Assembly (NCBI GenBank): GCA_963844255.1
Contig: CAWJNP010000001.1
Span: 1-64,000, forward strand
DNA length: 64,000 nt
From: SZAS-79 sp963844255
GTDB taxonomy: Bacteria; Pseudomonadota; Gammaproteobacteria; Burkholderiales; SG8-39
Reading direction: 5' to 3'
The notes below the pieces were generated by a model. It was not told where the DNA came from. It did no database searches and worked only from the letters and a program-made list of their open reading frames with translations. Shown here one piece after another: positions 1-8,069 of this stretch. Numbering within the stretch: position 1 is the stretch's first letter; every line of letters begins with the position of its first letter. The translations under genes were made by a program, and so were the position numbers.

Positions 1-227
1 ATGTTTTGGCCGCCGCTGGGGGATTTTTCCTCTTCGACGGTGTAGAGAGCGTCGCCGCTTTTGGCCCATTGGAAGGCGCCAAGCGTTTCGGCGCGGAATT
101 CGGCGCCGCCGAAGAGGCGGTCGATCGTGAGGAGGCCGGGATTGGTTGCGGTGTCTTGGGCGTGGGTGTGTAAGGGCGGCAGAAAAAGAGTAGAAGCAGA
201 GGAAGTAACGCATGTAGGCAATCCCAT
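1..227 (-). CDS. DPP IV-like S9 peptidase, N-terminal fragment (runs off window)
   Basis: Reading the minus strand from an ATG at 227 gives an open frame of 75 residues that continues past base 1. It begins with a short hydrophobic, secretion-like leader (residues about 10-24, ending near THAQD). After it comes a segment of the type LLTIDRLFGGAEF, then FQWAKSGDALYTVEE. From memory, this resembles the start of the beta-propeller of dipeptidyl peptidase IV/prolyl oligopeptidase family proteins in planctomycetes, which would be exported peptidases trimming X-Pro dipeptides. The catalytic domain lies outside the window, so activity cannot be judged. Its neighbour is a divergently placed DUF2185 gene. 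Confidence is moderate that it is coding and lower for the family. Confidence 0.5.
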   Translation of the reverse strand, partial: MGLPTCVTSSASTLFLPPLHTHAQDTATNPGLLTIDRLFGGAEFRAETLGAFQWAKSGDALYTVEEEKSPSGGQN

Positions 228-343
228 CAAGGGCTGAAAGCTGTAGACAGAGCAAGAGTGATGCTAAATTGAGCCGTGGCGGATGTCTATAATCGGTTTG
301 AAGCGAAATATCACAGGAAGCTGAATATCAGAGGAAGCTGACG

Positions 344-708
344 TTGACGAATCCACGCAAAAAGAAGTTCCACCTTTCCGCCAGCGAGATTAAGTCGCTC
401 GCGCCGGGCCATGGTGGTTGCATCGCTTCGGACATGATCACGGTCGACGGGCGGCATGTTGGATTCATGTACCGCGAGGAAGAGGACTTTGATGGTGACA
501 GCGGCTGGCGATTTATGTCTGGCTACGAGTCAGCGGAGTATTCCGACGACCCCAACAATGCTGGCCGTCTACGACGTGAACACGATTGCTAATTACGACC
601 CGAAGATTATCCGCTATCTCGAGCGGCCCGTCGGATCCGCATTTGAGCGCGAGACGATGGAAGGGGAATTTAGCCAGGTGTTTGACTTTGATTCGGACGG
701 AGGAGTGA
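344..708 (+). pseudogene. DUF2185 (Imm33-like) protein gene with a frameshift
   Basis: From a TTG at 344 the frame encodes a protein with the DUF2185 signature: GGCIASDMITVDG, then GFMYREEEDFDGDSGW and FMSGYESAEYSDDPNN. At about 560 the frame breaks. The domain continues one frame over with VYDVNTIANYDPKIIRYL and GSAFERE, up to about 690. A single lost or gained base at 555-565 accounts for this. The 3' end is unclear because the second frame stays open into the next gene; a stop at 706-708 would need one more shift. DUF2185 proteins are small soluble proteins related to immunity protein Imm33, and no toxin gene is visible here. Given the many breaks in the nearby secA, sequencing error is likelier than true decay. 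Confidence 0.6.
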
Positions 709-761
709 CACGGAGCGAGACAGCGGAGTCGCAAGAAACCAAATCCACAGGAGATTGCGTG

Positions 762-1019
762 ATGATTCTTGGTGTTGTCGCTATCACTGGGGTTGTGGTT
801 GTGATTCTGTTCGTCCTTATTTGTGAGCAGCGAGATCGCGAATCTTTCACCAAGAGTTGGCCGCCGATTTCTGACGAGGAGTTTATGGCCGCGTGTCCAC
901 CGGGGACGGATCGCTTTATTGCGCTAAAGGTTCGGAGAATTGTTTCGGAGCAGTTGGGGTTTGACTACTCGCGGCTGCATCCAGCGATGCGGTTTGTGGA
1001 GGATTTGGGGGCGGATTAA
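762..1019 (+). CDS. Small membrane protein with truncated acyl-carrier-like C-terminus
   Basis: The ATG at 762 follows AGGAG at 749-753 with 8 bases of spacing, so I separate this gene from the DUF2185 frame upstream although both are open in the same phase. The 85-residue product starts with one hydrophobic helix (about residues 2-23, rich in Val and Ile). A polar linker with the segment SDEEFMAACPPGTDRFIALK follows. The last 30 residues (VRRIVSEQLGF, RLHPAMRFVEDLGAD) match helix I and the loop of acyl carrier proteins. The stop falls exactly where the DSL phosphopantetheine site would begin, so no prosthetic-group serine is present. From memory, planctomycetes encode similar proteins of unknown role. 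A frameshift truncating a longer ACP cannot be excluded, but no DSL motif appears in the other frames downstream. Confidence 0.55.
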   Translation: MILGVVAITGVVVVILFVLICEQRDRESFTKSWPPISDEEFMAACPPGTDRFIALKVRRIVSEQLGFDYSRLHPAMRFVEDLGAD

Positions 1020-1170
1020 GCGAAACTGCCGCCGGTGGGAAATTCAATCCAGCGCGGTAACAGATCCAGTAGAACTTTACGCTGGTAAGAATGCCCCTTG
1101 AGGCATCTCGCTACCCCATCGCCGAACTTGATATGTACAAACCGGTTCCCAAAGTCAGGAAAACGTCGCC

Positions 1171-1647
1171 TTGCGCTGGGCCGCCGTCATCTTGATCGCG
1201 GCGACGTTTCTGACGTCCCTTCCGATGCCGGCGGTCTATCGGCCCGGCTTAGGAGCACCAACTTCAGGGATTCCTGGCGGTGTCGAGCTTGGTTATGGCA
1301 TGGCGATCGAACATTTGCCTATCTGCATGATGGGAATCTCCTGGTGGGCAAATCCGCTCTGGCTGGTGGGGCTGATCTTGCTCGCGCGAGGTGGCAATAA
1401 GGGCCCAATTTTCTTTGGTTTTGCGGCCACTCTCTTGGCTGCTTTGGTCCTGGTGATCGGCGCCTTCCCCCCTGACCATTTTGAATATTCCGATTTGCAC
1501 AGGGGCTATTACGTCTGGCTTGCTGCGAGCATGGCTGCCTTGCCGTTAACGGCGCTAGTGCTGGCACCCGAACCGCGGACGCCGAAAGTACCCGACAAGT
1601 ACCAGGAAAAGGCCCTGTTGGAAGCGTCAGGCCGCGGGCAGCCGTAA
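1171..1647 (+). CDS. Hypothetical multi-pass membrane protein
   Basis: The 158-residue frame opens at a TTG. Three to four hydrophobic helices are visible: WAAVILIAATFLTSLPM near the N-terminus, WWANPLWLVGLILLA, FFGFAATLLAALVLVIGAF and VWLAASMAALPLTALVLA. A polar tail follows. I do not recognise the family. An ATG at 1133 in another frame encodes MYKPVPKVRKT, a plausible cytoplasmic leader running straight into this frame, so the real start may be 1133 with a one-base error near 1165. It lies between the ACP-like membrane protein and secA in the segment I assign to a planctomycete. Confidence 0.5.
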   Translation: MRWAAVILIAATFLTSLPMPAVYRPGLGAPTSGIPGGVELGYGMAIEHLPICMMGISWWANPLWLVGLILLARGGNKGPIFFGFAATLLAALVLVIGAFPPDHFEYSDLHRGYYVWLAASMAALPLTALVLAPEPRTPKVPDKYQEKALLEASGRGQP

Positions 1648-1842
1648 GTGATTGACAATACAGGGGTTACGCGGCAGGAAATGAACGGCCAAGGCGCTTT
1701 ACGGCGTTGACCAAAATCGCCTAATCGCGATAAACTACGTGGCTGTCAATGTTTGCGCGAGGGATGCGTTGCTGCCTTAGGTCGTAGGTCGATCGCGAAT
1801 CGACTTCTTTACCGCCTGCCGGGCACCGGGCTCTGCTGGGAC

Positions 1843-4383
1843 GCCATGGAAACTTTGGAACGCATCTGGGAAGGCACGGGCAATCTCCTTGGAGGGATGC
1901 TGCGTGGCTTTGAGCGAAGCGTCACTTCGATGTTTGGTTCGTCGAACGCCCGTATTCTCAGACGGCTGGCGCCGACGAATCGAGGCGATCAACGCGCTTA
2001 GAGCCCAAAATGCGGCGATGAGCGATGACGAACTCCGGCACCAGACGGTGCTCTTTCGACAGCGGCTGGCCAAGGGGGAAACGCTCGACGACATCCTGGT
2101 CGAGGCCTTTGCGGTTTGCCGCGAAGGTGGGCGACGGTTTCTCGGCATGCGGCACTTACGATGTGCAGCTGATCGGCGGCATGGTGCTGCACTACGGGGC
2201 GATCGCCGAAATGGTCGACCGGCGAAGGCAAGACGCTGGTCGCCACGTTGCCGGCGTATTTGAACGCGCTCGACGGCAAAGGCGTCCACGTCGTCACGGT
2301 CAACGATTACCTGGCCCGCCGCGATATGGAATGGATGGGCCCGCTCTACATGGGGCTCGGGCTGACGGTCGGCGCGATCCAGAGCAACATGGATGCCGAC
2401 ACCAAGCGGCAAGGCCTACGCCTGCGACATCACTTACGGCACGAACAACGAGTTCGGCTTCGATTACCTGCGCGACAACATGCGACCGGCGGCTCGCGGC
2501 GACAATCGCTTTCCCAAAGCATCAGCAGCAATCGCAGGGCAAGCTGCAACTACGCGATCATCGACGAAGTCGACAATATTCTGATCGACGAAGCGCGAAC
2601 GCCGCTGATCATCTCGGGCCCGGCGCACGACGACGTCGACGAAGTACGCCGAACGCCGATGCGCATCGCCCGGCAACTCAAGCGCGAAACGCATTTCGAG
2701 GTCAACGAAAAAGACCACTCGGCGCACCTGACCGACGAAGGCGTGCGCACCGCGGAAAAGCTGGCGGGCGTCGAGAGCTTCTACACCGCCGGCAACATGG
2801 AATGGCCGCACTTGATCGACAACTCGCTCAAGGCGCACCACCTCTACAAGCTCGACGTCAATTACGTCGTCAAGACGACGAAAAGACCGCAAGGCCGCGT
2901 CGTCATCGTCGACGAATTCACCGGCCGCCTGATGGAAGGCCGCCAATGGAGCGACGGGCTGCATCAAGCGGTCGAAGCCAAAGAAGGCGTGAAGATCAAG
3001 AAGGAAACGCAAACGCTCGCCACGATCACGCTGCAGAACTTCTTCAAGCTCTACAAAAAGATCTGCGGCATGACCGGTACGGCGATGACCGAGGCCAACG
3101 AGTTCTGGAAGATCTACAAGCTCGACGTCATCGCGATTCCGACGAATCGCAAGATGCAGCGGATCGACAATCGCCGACGTGATCTATCGCACCGAGCACG
3201 AAAAGTTCAACGCCGTCGCCGACGAAATCGAACGCGATGAATCGCTGGGACGTGCTCGATCATGAAGGACGAGCGACGAATAGTCGGCGACATCTGATCA
3301 AAGAGACCGACGCGACGCGATCGAGTTTCAAGAACGCGGACTCGAAGGAGAAGCAGTCGATTCCCAAAGACAAGGTCAACGGAAGTCATCGAGCGCGGCC
3401 GGCCGATTCTGGTCGGCACCGTCTCGATCGAAAAGAGCGAACGGCTTTCGAAGTTGCTCGACCAAGCGCGGCATCAAGCACGAGGTGCTCAACGCCAAGC
3501 ACCACAAGCGCGAGGCCGAGATCGTCGCGCAGGCCGGCCGCTCGGCGCCGTGACGATCGCCACCAACATGGCCGGCCGCGGTACCGACATCATCCTGGGC
3601 GGCAACCCCGAAACGATGGCTTGGGCCGAGCTTGCAAGACAAATATGCGACGCGACTCGACGTCCCACGCGAGGAATGGGACGCGCTCGTCAACGAGATC
3701 GAACGAGCGCGAGAACATGAAGGAGCAGGGCGAAGCAAGTCAAGGAGACTGGGCGGCCTGCACGTCATCGGCACCGAGCGGCACGAAGCGCGGCGCATCG
3801 ACCTGCAGCTTCGCGGCCGTTGCGGTCGCCAAGGCGATCCCGGCAGCAGCCGCTTCTATCCTGTCGCTCGAAGACGACCTGATGCGGATCTTCGCCGGCG
3901 AGTGGGTCAAGAAGATGCTCATGAGCGACTGGGCATGCAGGAAGGCGAAGCGCATCGAGAGCCGCATGGTCACCCGCCGCATCGAAGGCGCTCAGAAGAA
4001 AGTCGAAGAGCGCAACTTCGAGATTCGCAAGAACCTGCTCGAATACGACGAGGTGATGGACGAGCAGCGCAAGCGGGTTTACGGCTATCGCCAGCGCATC
4101 TTGCAAGGCAAAGCTGCCGCGCGATCCTCGACATGATGCAGAAGCAGATCGACAAAAATCTGACGACCTATCTCAACAAAGATTTTGGCTCCGAGACTTT
4201 CGCGGCGTGGGCGAGCGATCGACTACCTGCCAGTTCGAAGCTCGCGATATTCGCGGCATGGAATTTGAGCAGGCGGAATCGCAAGTCTCCGACCAAGCGG
4301 AGCGAATGGCCGAGACGCAGATTCTCGATGCGATCGATGAGAATCTGCCGGAAGGCGCCGAGGAGGAAGATTGGAACTGGGGG
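1843..4383 (+). pseudogene. secA: SecA preprotein translocase ATPase, planctomycete-like, heavily frameshifted and 3'-truncated
   Basis: SecA drives ATP-dependent export of unfolded proteins through SecYEG. Starting at ATG 1843 (METLERIWEGTGNLLGG), recognisable SecA is spread over all three plus frames. Landmarks in order are SDDELRHQT, FLGMRH, Walker A GEGKTLV (about 2222-2242), VHVVTVNDYLARRDMEWMG, TYGTNNEFGFDYLRDNM, IIDEVDNILIDEARTPLI, EFTGRLMEGRQWSDGLHQA, GMTGTAMTEANEFWKIY, ATNMAGRGTDIILGG, HVIGTERHEARRIDLQLRGR and EYDEVMDEQRK. I count at least a dozen frame switches. Residues stay SecA-like on both sides of each, and some compensate within 30 bases, which looks like sequence error rather than decay. 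Homology ends at EEEDWNWG near 4383, without the C-terminal linker and zinc region. The inserted segment around 3235-3380 (RWDVL to PKDKV) resembles planctomycete SecA from memory. Confidence 0.85.
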
Positions 4384-4513
4384 AACTGCGAGGCGACCGC
4401 TTCGGTTCTCCCGCTACCCCGTCCTGTCGGCCTCTCGGTCTCGCGGACTACGGTGTCATACGTATGGCTCATCACCGCACTCCCCCGGTTCGCGTCAGGG
4501 ACGCAGCGCGCGA
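4384..4513. other. Junction between planctomycete-like and betaproteobacterial sequence
   Basis: SecA similarity stops near 4383. The first betaproteobacterial gene, on the opposite strand, has its stop codon at 4514-4516. The 130 bases between carry no gene I can support: short open stretches exist but resemble nothing known. I see no direct repeat, transposase, tRNA or attachment-site-like sequence that would make this a biological insertion boundary. Confidence 0.6.
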
Positions 4514-5197
4514 CTACAGCTTCAGTGCGCCGAATACCTTCTTGAGCACGCTGCTCGCCGCCGCGGCCGGGTTCTGCCGGATCTTCGCTTCCTCTTCCGC
4601 GATCATCACGAACAGGCCATCCAGCGCCTTTTGCGTAACGTAGTTGTCGAGATTCGCATCCTCTTTCTTGACGAGGCCGAACTTCACGCCCTTGCCGGCG
4701 TACTCGTCGTACTTCTGCGCGAGGCTCACCTTGGCCGTGGCCTTCTTCACGATCGGCAGGAATCTGGTACGCAACTGATCGCTGGTGGTGCGCTTGAAGT
4801 ACTGGGTGGCTGAATCCTGCCCGCCGGTGAGAATGCCCTTGGCGTCGTCCACGCTCATCTTCTTCACCGAATCGACCAGCAGCGCCTTGGCTTCGGGCAC
4901 CGCGGCCTCGGCCGCCCGGTTCAGCGTCAGGATCAGTTCGTCGGCCTGCTTGCCCATGCCGAACTGGCGCATGATTTTTTCGACCTTCTGCGCGGACTCG
5001 GGCAAGGGGATCTTCACCTTGCCGTTGCCGAAGAAGCCGTCCTGCTTGCCAAGCGACTCGACCGCGTACTGCGATCCCTTGACCAGGGCCTCGCGCAAAC
5101 CCTTGACCGCATCCTGGTTGCTGATGGCCTCCAGCCCGGCGAACACGGGCAGGGCGAGAAACAGACCGGCGATGAGAACGACGAGACGAGTACGCAT
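4514..5197 (-). CDS. DUF4197 exported protein
   Basis: The 227-residue product starts at ATG 5197, preceded on the minus strand by AGAGGAAC at good spacing. The N-terminus MRTRLVVLIAGLFLALPVFA is a signal peptide with an AGL cleavage region. The rest matches DUF4197, a family of periplasmic proteins of unknown function in proteobacteria, with GFFGNGKVKIPLPES, FGMGKQADELILTLNRAAE, DAKGILTGG, TQYFKR and a C-terminal ALDGLFVMIAEEEAKIRQNP. Length and domain coverage are normal. It lies 94 bases downstream of lipA and may have its own promoter, because several inverted repeats fill that gap. Family assignment is firm; function is unknown. Confidence 0.85.
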   Translation of the reverse strand: MRTRLVVLIAGLFLALPVFAGLEAISNQDAVKGLREALVKGSQYAVESLGKQDGFFGNGKVKIPLPESAQKVEKIMRQFGMGKQADELILTLNRAAEAAVPEAKALLVDSVKKMSVDDAKGILTGGQDSATQYFKRTTSDQLRTRFLPIVKKATAKVSLAQKYDEYAGKGVKFGLVKKEDANLDNYVTQKALDGLFVMIAEEEAKIRQNPAAAASSVLKKVFGALKL

Positions 5198-5213
5198 GGA
5201 AAGTTCCTCTTGA

Positions 5214-5289
5214 ATTAGACAGATTATTTTGACAAATTCATTGTCTGGAGCGGCGCTCCTGTCAATCAGTGTATCGATATCGATACACT
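5214..5289 (-). promoter_or_regulatory. Palindrome-rich region upstream of the DUF4197 gene
   Basis: Positions 5268-5289 form a perfect 22-bp palindrome: AGTGTATCGAT followed by its exact reverse complement. It starts 2 bases past the lipA stop codon in the direction of transcription. Next on the minus strand comes TTGACA (5258-5263), then a 13-bp palindrome GGAGCG-C-CGCTCC (5244-5256), then GACAA...TTGTC flanking five bases (5227-5241). This could be a promoter with operators, but no good -10 box is visible. A near-copy of the 22-bp palindrome occurs at 53357-53378. Confidence 0.5.
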
Positions 5290-5291
5290 TC

Positions 5292-6242
5292 CTAGGTATT
5301 CTCTGCAACCCCGGCAGCATGCGCCTGCCGGTCTGCATGGTAGGAGGAGCGCACCATCGCACCGACCGCGGCGTGCCGGAACCCCATCGCCATCGCCTCT
5401 TTCTCGAACATCGTAAACACGTCCGGATGCACATAACGCTCCACCGCAAGGTGGTGCGGGCCGGGCTGCAGGTACTGGCCGATGGTGAGCATGTCGACGT
5501 CGTGGGCACGCAGGTCGCGCATCACGGCGAGGATCTCCTCGTCGGTCTCGCCCAGCCCGACCATGAGGCCCGACTTGGTCGGAACAGCGGGATAGCGGCG
5601 CTTGAATTCCTGCAAGAGAGAGAGGGAATGCGTGTAGTCCCCACCGGGCCGCGCCTGCCTATACAGGCGCGGCACCGTCTCGAGGTTGTGGTTCATGACG
5701 TCGGGCGGCGCGTTCACCAGGATCTCCAGCGCACGATCGAGACGCCCGCGAAAATCCGGCACCAGCACCTCGATCGTCGTATCCGGCGACTGTGCGCGCA
5801 CGGCACGGATGCAATCGACGAAATGCTGCGCGCCGCCGTCCTTCAGGTCGTCGCGATCAACGCTGGTGATCACGACGTAGCTGAGTTTCAGGCGTGCGAT
5901 CGTCTGCGCGAGGTGTTGCGGCTCTTCAAGGTCGGGTGCCAGCGGCCGGCCGTGACCCACGTCGCAGAACGGGCAGCGCCGGGTGCAGATGTCCCCCAGG
6001 ATCATGAATGTGGCCGTGCCCTTGCCGAAACACTCGCCGATGTTCGGGCACGAAGCCTCCTCGCACACCGTGTGCAGGTTCTGCTCGCGCAGGATCTGCT
6101 TGATCTCGGTGAAGCGCGAATCCGGGTTTGCCGCCTTGACCCGGATCCACGCGGGTTTCTTCAGCGCTTCCCTGGGCACGATCTTGATGGGAATCTTCGC
6201 GGTCTTCGCCTGACCTTTTTCCTTGACGCCCGGCTCACGCAT
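5292..6242 (-). CDS. lipA: Lipoyl synthase
   Basis: A radical-SAM enzyme that inserts two sulfurs into octanoyl groups bound to the E2 subunits of 2-oxoacid dehydrogenases and to the glycine-cleavage H protein. The 316-residue protein has the auxiliary cluster motif CEEASCPNIGEC and the radical-SAM motif CTRRCPFC. Further marks are the substrate region SVDRDDLKDGGAQHF, NHNLETVPRLY, TKSGLMVGLGET and the C-terminal RSSYHAD. ATG 6242 lies inside the end of lipB (8-base overlap), which favours translational coupling; longer readings of this frame run back into lipB. It is the last lipoate gene of a ybeD-lipB-lipA run. All expected cysteines are present. Confidence 0.95.
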   Translation of the reverse strand: MREPGVKEKGQAKTAKIPIKIVPREALKKPAWIRVKAANPDSRFTEIKQILREQNLHTVCEEASCPNIGECFGKGTATFMILGDICTRRCPFCDVGHGRPLAPDLEEPQHLAQTIARLKLSYVVITSVDRDDLKDGGAQHFVDCIRAVRAQSPDTTIEVLVPDFRGRLDRALEILVNAPPDVMNHNLETVPRLYRQARPGGDYTHSLSLLQEFKRRYPAVPTKSGLMVGLGETDEEILAVMRDLRAHDVDMLTIGQYLQPGPHHLAVERYVHPDVFTMFEKEAMAMGFRHAAVGAMVRSSYHADRQAHAAGVAENT

Positions 6243-6873
6243 GCTGTGCTTCCAGCTGTTCGATGATGCGCCGGGCGAGTTCCTCGCCGAGCGCGTCGAC
6301 GCCCGCCGCGATTCCGAGATCCCGTGTGCGCGTGACCGGCAGCCCGGGAAAGCCGCAGGGATCGATGGCCGCAAACGGCGCGAGATCCACGTCGACGTTA
6401 AGCGAAAGGCCGTGCAGCGCACGCCCGCGTGTGATGCGCAGACCCAGCGCCGCGACCTTCGCGCCCCCGACATAGACCCCGGGTGCGCCGGGCTTGCGCG
6501 CCGCGACCACACCATGCGCTGCCAGCAGACCGATGATGCACTCCTCCAGCAGGCGCACGTACTCGCGCACCTTGATGCCGCGGCGGGCAAGGTCGACCAG
6601 GGTGTAGATCACCAGCTGGCCGGGCCCGTGATAGGTGATCTCCCCGCCACGCTCGACCCGCACCACGGGAATGCCGGACGCGACTTTCGGGCCATGGACC
6701 GGGTCGGCGCCCTGGCCCAGCGTGTAAACCGGCGGATGCTCGAGGCACCAGAGTTCGTCTGGTGTTTCTTCAGAGCGCTGCGAGGTGAACAGGCGCATCG
6801 CGGCGAGCGCCTCCGCATAGTCGATGCGCCCGAGCTTGCGGATCACTACGGCCGAATCCAGCACAGTCTCCAT
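6235..6873 (-). CDS. lipB: Octanoyl-ACP:protein octanoyltransferase
   Basis: Transfers octanoate from acyl carrier protein to lipoyl domains, supplying the substrate for LipA encoded just downstream. The 212-residue product shows the LipB signature RGGEITYHGPGQLVIY, the region PGVYVGGAKVAALGLRI with the conserved Lys, and HGLSLNVDVDL. The catalytic Cys is in IDPCGFPGLPVT. I chose ATG 6873, which shares one base with the stop codon of the DUF493 gene (TGATG); a TTG three bases earlier is also possible. The three genes overlap, so they are almost certainly one transcript. Confidence 0.95.
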   Translation of the reverse strand: METVLDSAVVIRKLGRIDYAEALAAMRLFTSQRSEETPDELWCLEHPPVYTLGQGADPVHGPKVASGIPVVRVERGGEITYHGPGQLVIYTLVDLARRGIKVREYVRLLEECIIGLLAAHGVVAARKPGAPGVYVGGAKVAALGLRITRGRALHGLSLNVDVDLAPFAAIDPCGFPGLPVTRTRDLGIAAGVDALGEELARRIIEQLEAQHA

Positions 6874-7157
6874 CAAAGCACCATCACAACGGCGGGGTGG
6901 TCGCAGAGTTCGCGGTACAGCGCATCGAGCTGTTCGCGCGATTCGGCCTGGATGGTCACCGTGATTCCAAGGTACTTGCCTTTGCGGCTGGGGCGCATCT
7001 CCATGGTCGCCGGATCGAATTTCGGCGAATGGCGCAATACGATCTCCATCACGCCCTGCGCAAAGTTTCCCTCGCGGCGGCCCATGATCTTGATCGGGAA
7101 TTCGGTCGGGAACGCGATCAGCGACTCCCGCTTGATGAAGTCCGCTTCGCCGTCCAT
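6873..7157 (-). CDS. ybeD: DUF493/YbeD family protein
   Basis: A 94-residue protein of the UPF0250/DUF493 family (YbeD), a small ACT-like alpha/beta fold found next to lipB in many proteobacteria. Visible family features are LIAFPTEFPIKIMGRRE near the N-terminus, a central VLRHSPKFDP, and YLGITVTIQAESREQLDALY towards the end. Start ATG 7157 was chosen; a GTG three codons upstream is an alternative. It sits 14 bases after the aminotransferase gene and one base overlaps lipB. Molecular role is unknown; context links it to lipoate metabolism. Confidence 0.88.
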   Translation of the reverse strand: MDGEADFIKRESLIAFPTEFPIKIMGRREGNFAQGVMEIVLRHSPKFDPATMEMRPSRKGKYLGITVTIQAESREQLDALYRELCDHPAVVMVL

Positions 7158-7171
7158 GTCGCCCACGCTTC

Positions 7172-8041
7172 CTAGGCCGCCCGGGCCTGCGCGCGGGCGC
7201 GCATGACTTCGTTCTTGAAATCCTGGTAGAGCTGCCAGGCCTTGCGGAACACCGGGCCGGGTTTGCCGCCGCCGATCGGTCTGCCGTCGAGTTCCACGAC
7301 GGCGACGATTTCCTTCGACGACGAAGTCACCCAGACTTCGTCGGCGGACCGCACCTCGGCTTCGGTTATTTCCCGCGTCGCAAACGGCAGCCGCCCACGC
7401 TCGACGATGTCGGATACCACGTCGAGCGTGATCCCGGGCAGGATCAACTCGTTCTTGGCCGGTGTCGCGATCACGCCATCCTTCACGATATAGACGTTCG
7501 ATGCCGACGCCTCGGTGAGTTTGCCTTCGCGGAAAAGGATCGTCTCGATGGCCCCTTCGTCCGCGGACAACTGGCGCAGCATGCAGTTGCCGATGAGCGA
7601 GATCGTCTTCAGGTCGCAGCGATGCCAGCGGAAATCCGGTGCGCTGACCGCGCTCGCACCGTTCTCGATCACCGCCTTCGACGGATTTACCAGCGGATTG
7701 GACATCATGAACACGGTCGGCTCGGTGTCTTTCGGAAACGCATGATCGCGACGCGCGACTCCGCGCGTGATCTGCCAGTAGACCGCCTGGTCGTCGAACG
7801 GCTGTCTTTCGATCATCTGCCCGATCAGCGCGACCCACTCCGCGCGCGGGTAGGGGTTCCGGATCCCGACTTCGGACAGGCTGCGCTCCATGCGCGCGAG
7901 GTGGCCATCAAGCCGAAACGGCACGCGCGAATAGACCGGCACCAGTTCATAGATGCCGTCGCCGAAAATGAAGCCGCGATCCAGTACCGGAACCTTCGCG
8001 TCCTCAAGCGGCATGAAGCTGCCATTCAGAAATACGCTCAT
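7172..8041 (-). CDS. dat: D-amino-acid aminotransferase (class IV PLP aminotransferase)
   Basis: A fold-type IV PLP enzyme of 289 residues, best matched to D-alanine aminotransferases, which make D-Glu or D-Ala for peptidoglycan. The start shows FLNGSFMPLEDAKVPVLDRGFIFGDGIYE. The PLP lysine is in RCDLKTISLIGN, and the cofactor region is EASASNVYIVKDG followed by LPGITLDVV. Branched-chain aminotransferase is the main alternative, but the FGDGIYELVPVY segment favours D-amino-acid specificity. Its neighbour is a D-Ala-D-Ala carboxypeptidase 28 bases upstream, which fits a cell-wall role. Confidence 0.85.
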   Translation of the reverse strand: MSVFLNGSFMPLEDAKVPVLDRGFIFGDGIYELVPVYSRVPFRLDGHLARMERSLSEVGIRNPYPRAEWVALIGQMIERQPFDDQAVYWQITRGVARRDHAFPKDTEPTVFMMSNPLVNPSKAVIENGASAVSAPDFRWHRCDLKTISLIGNCMLRQLSADEGAIETILFREGKLTEASASNVYIVKDGVIATPAKNELILPGITLDVVSDIVERGRLPFATREITEAEVRSADEVWVTSSSKEIVAVVELDGRPIGGGKPGPVFRKAWQLYQDFKNEVMRARAQARAA

Positions 8042-8069
8042 GCGCGCCTCGCTCCAAAGATTGAATCGG

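Noticed and set aside
1843..4383. secA as a naturally decaying second copy acquired by the betaproteobacterium
   Set aside because: The indel-only damage with conserved residues and the abrupt end fit sequence error plus chimeric assembly better; there are no mobile elements nearby.
5229..7206. Long plus-strand open frames (345 and 327 codons) opposite lipA and lipB
   Set aside because: They are shadows of lipA and lipB, which carry all family motifs.
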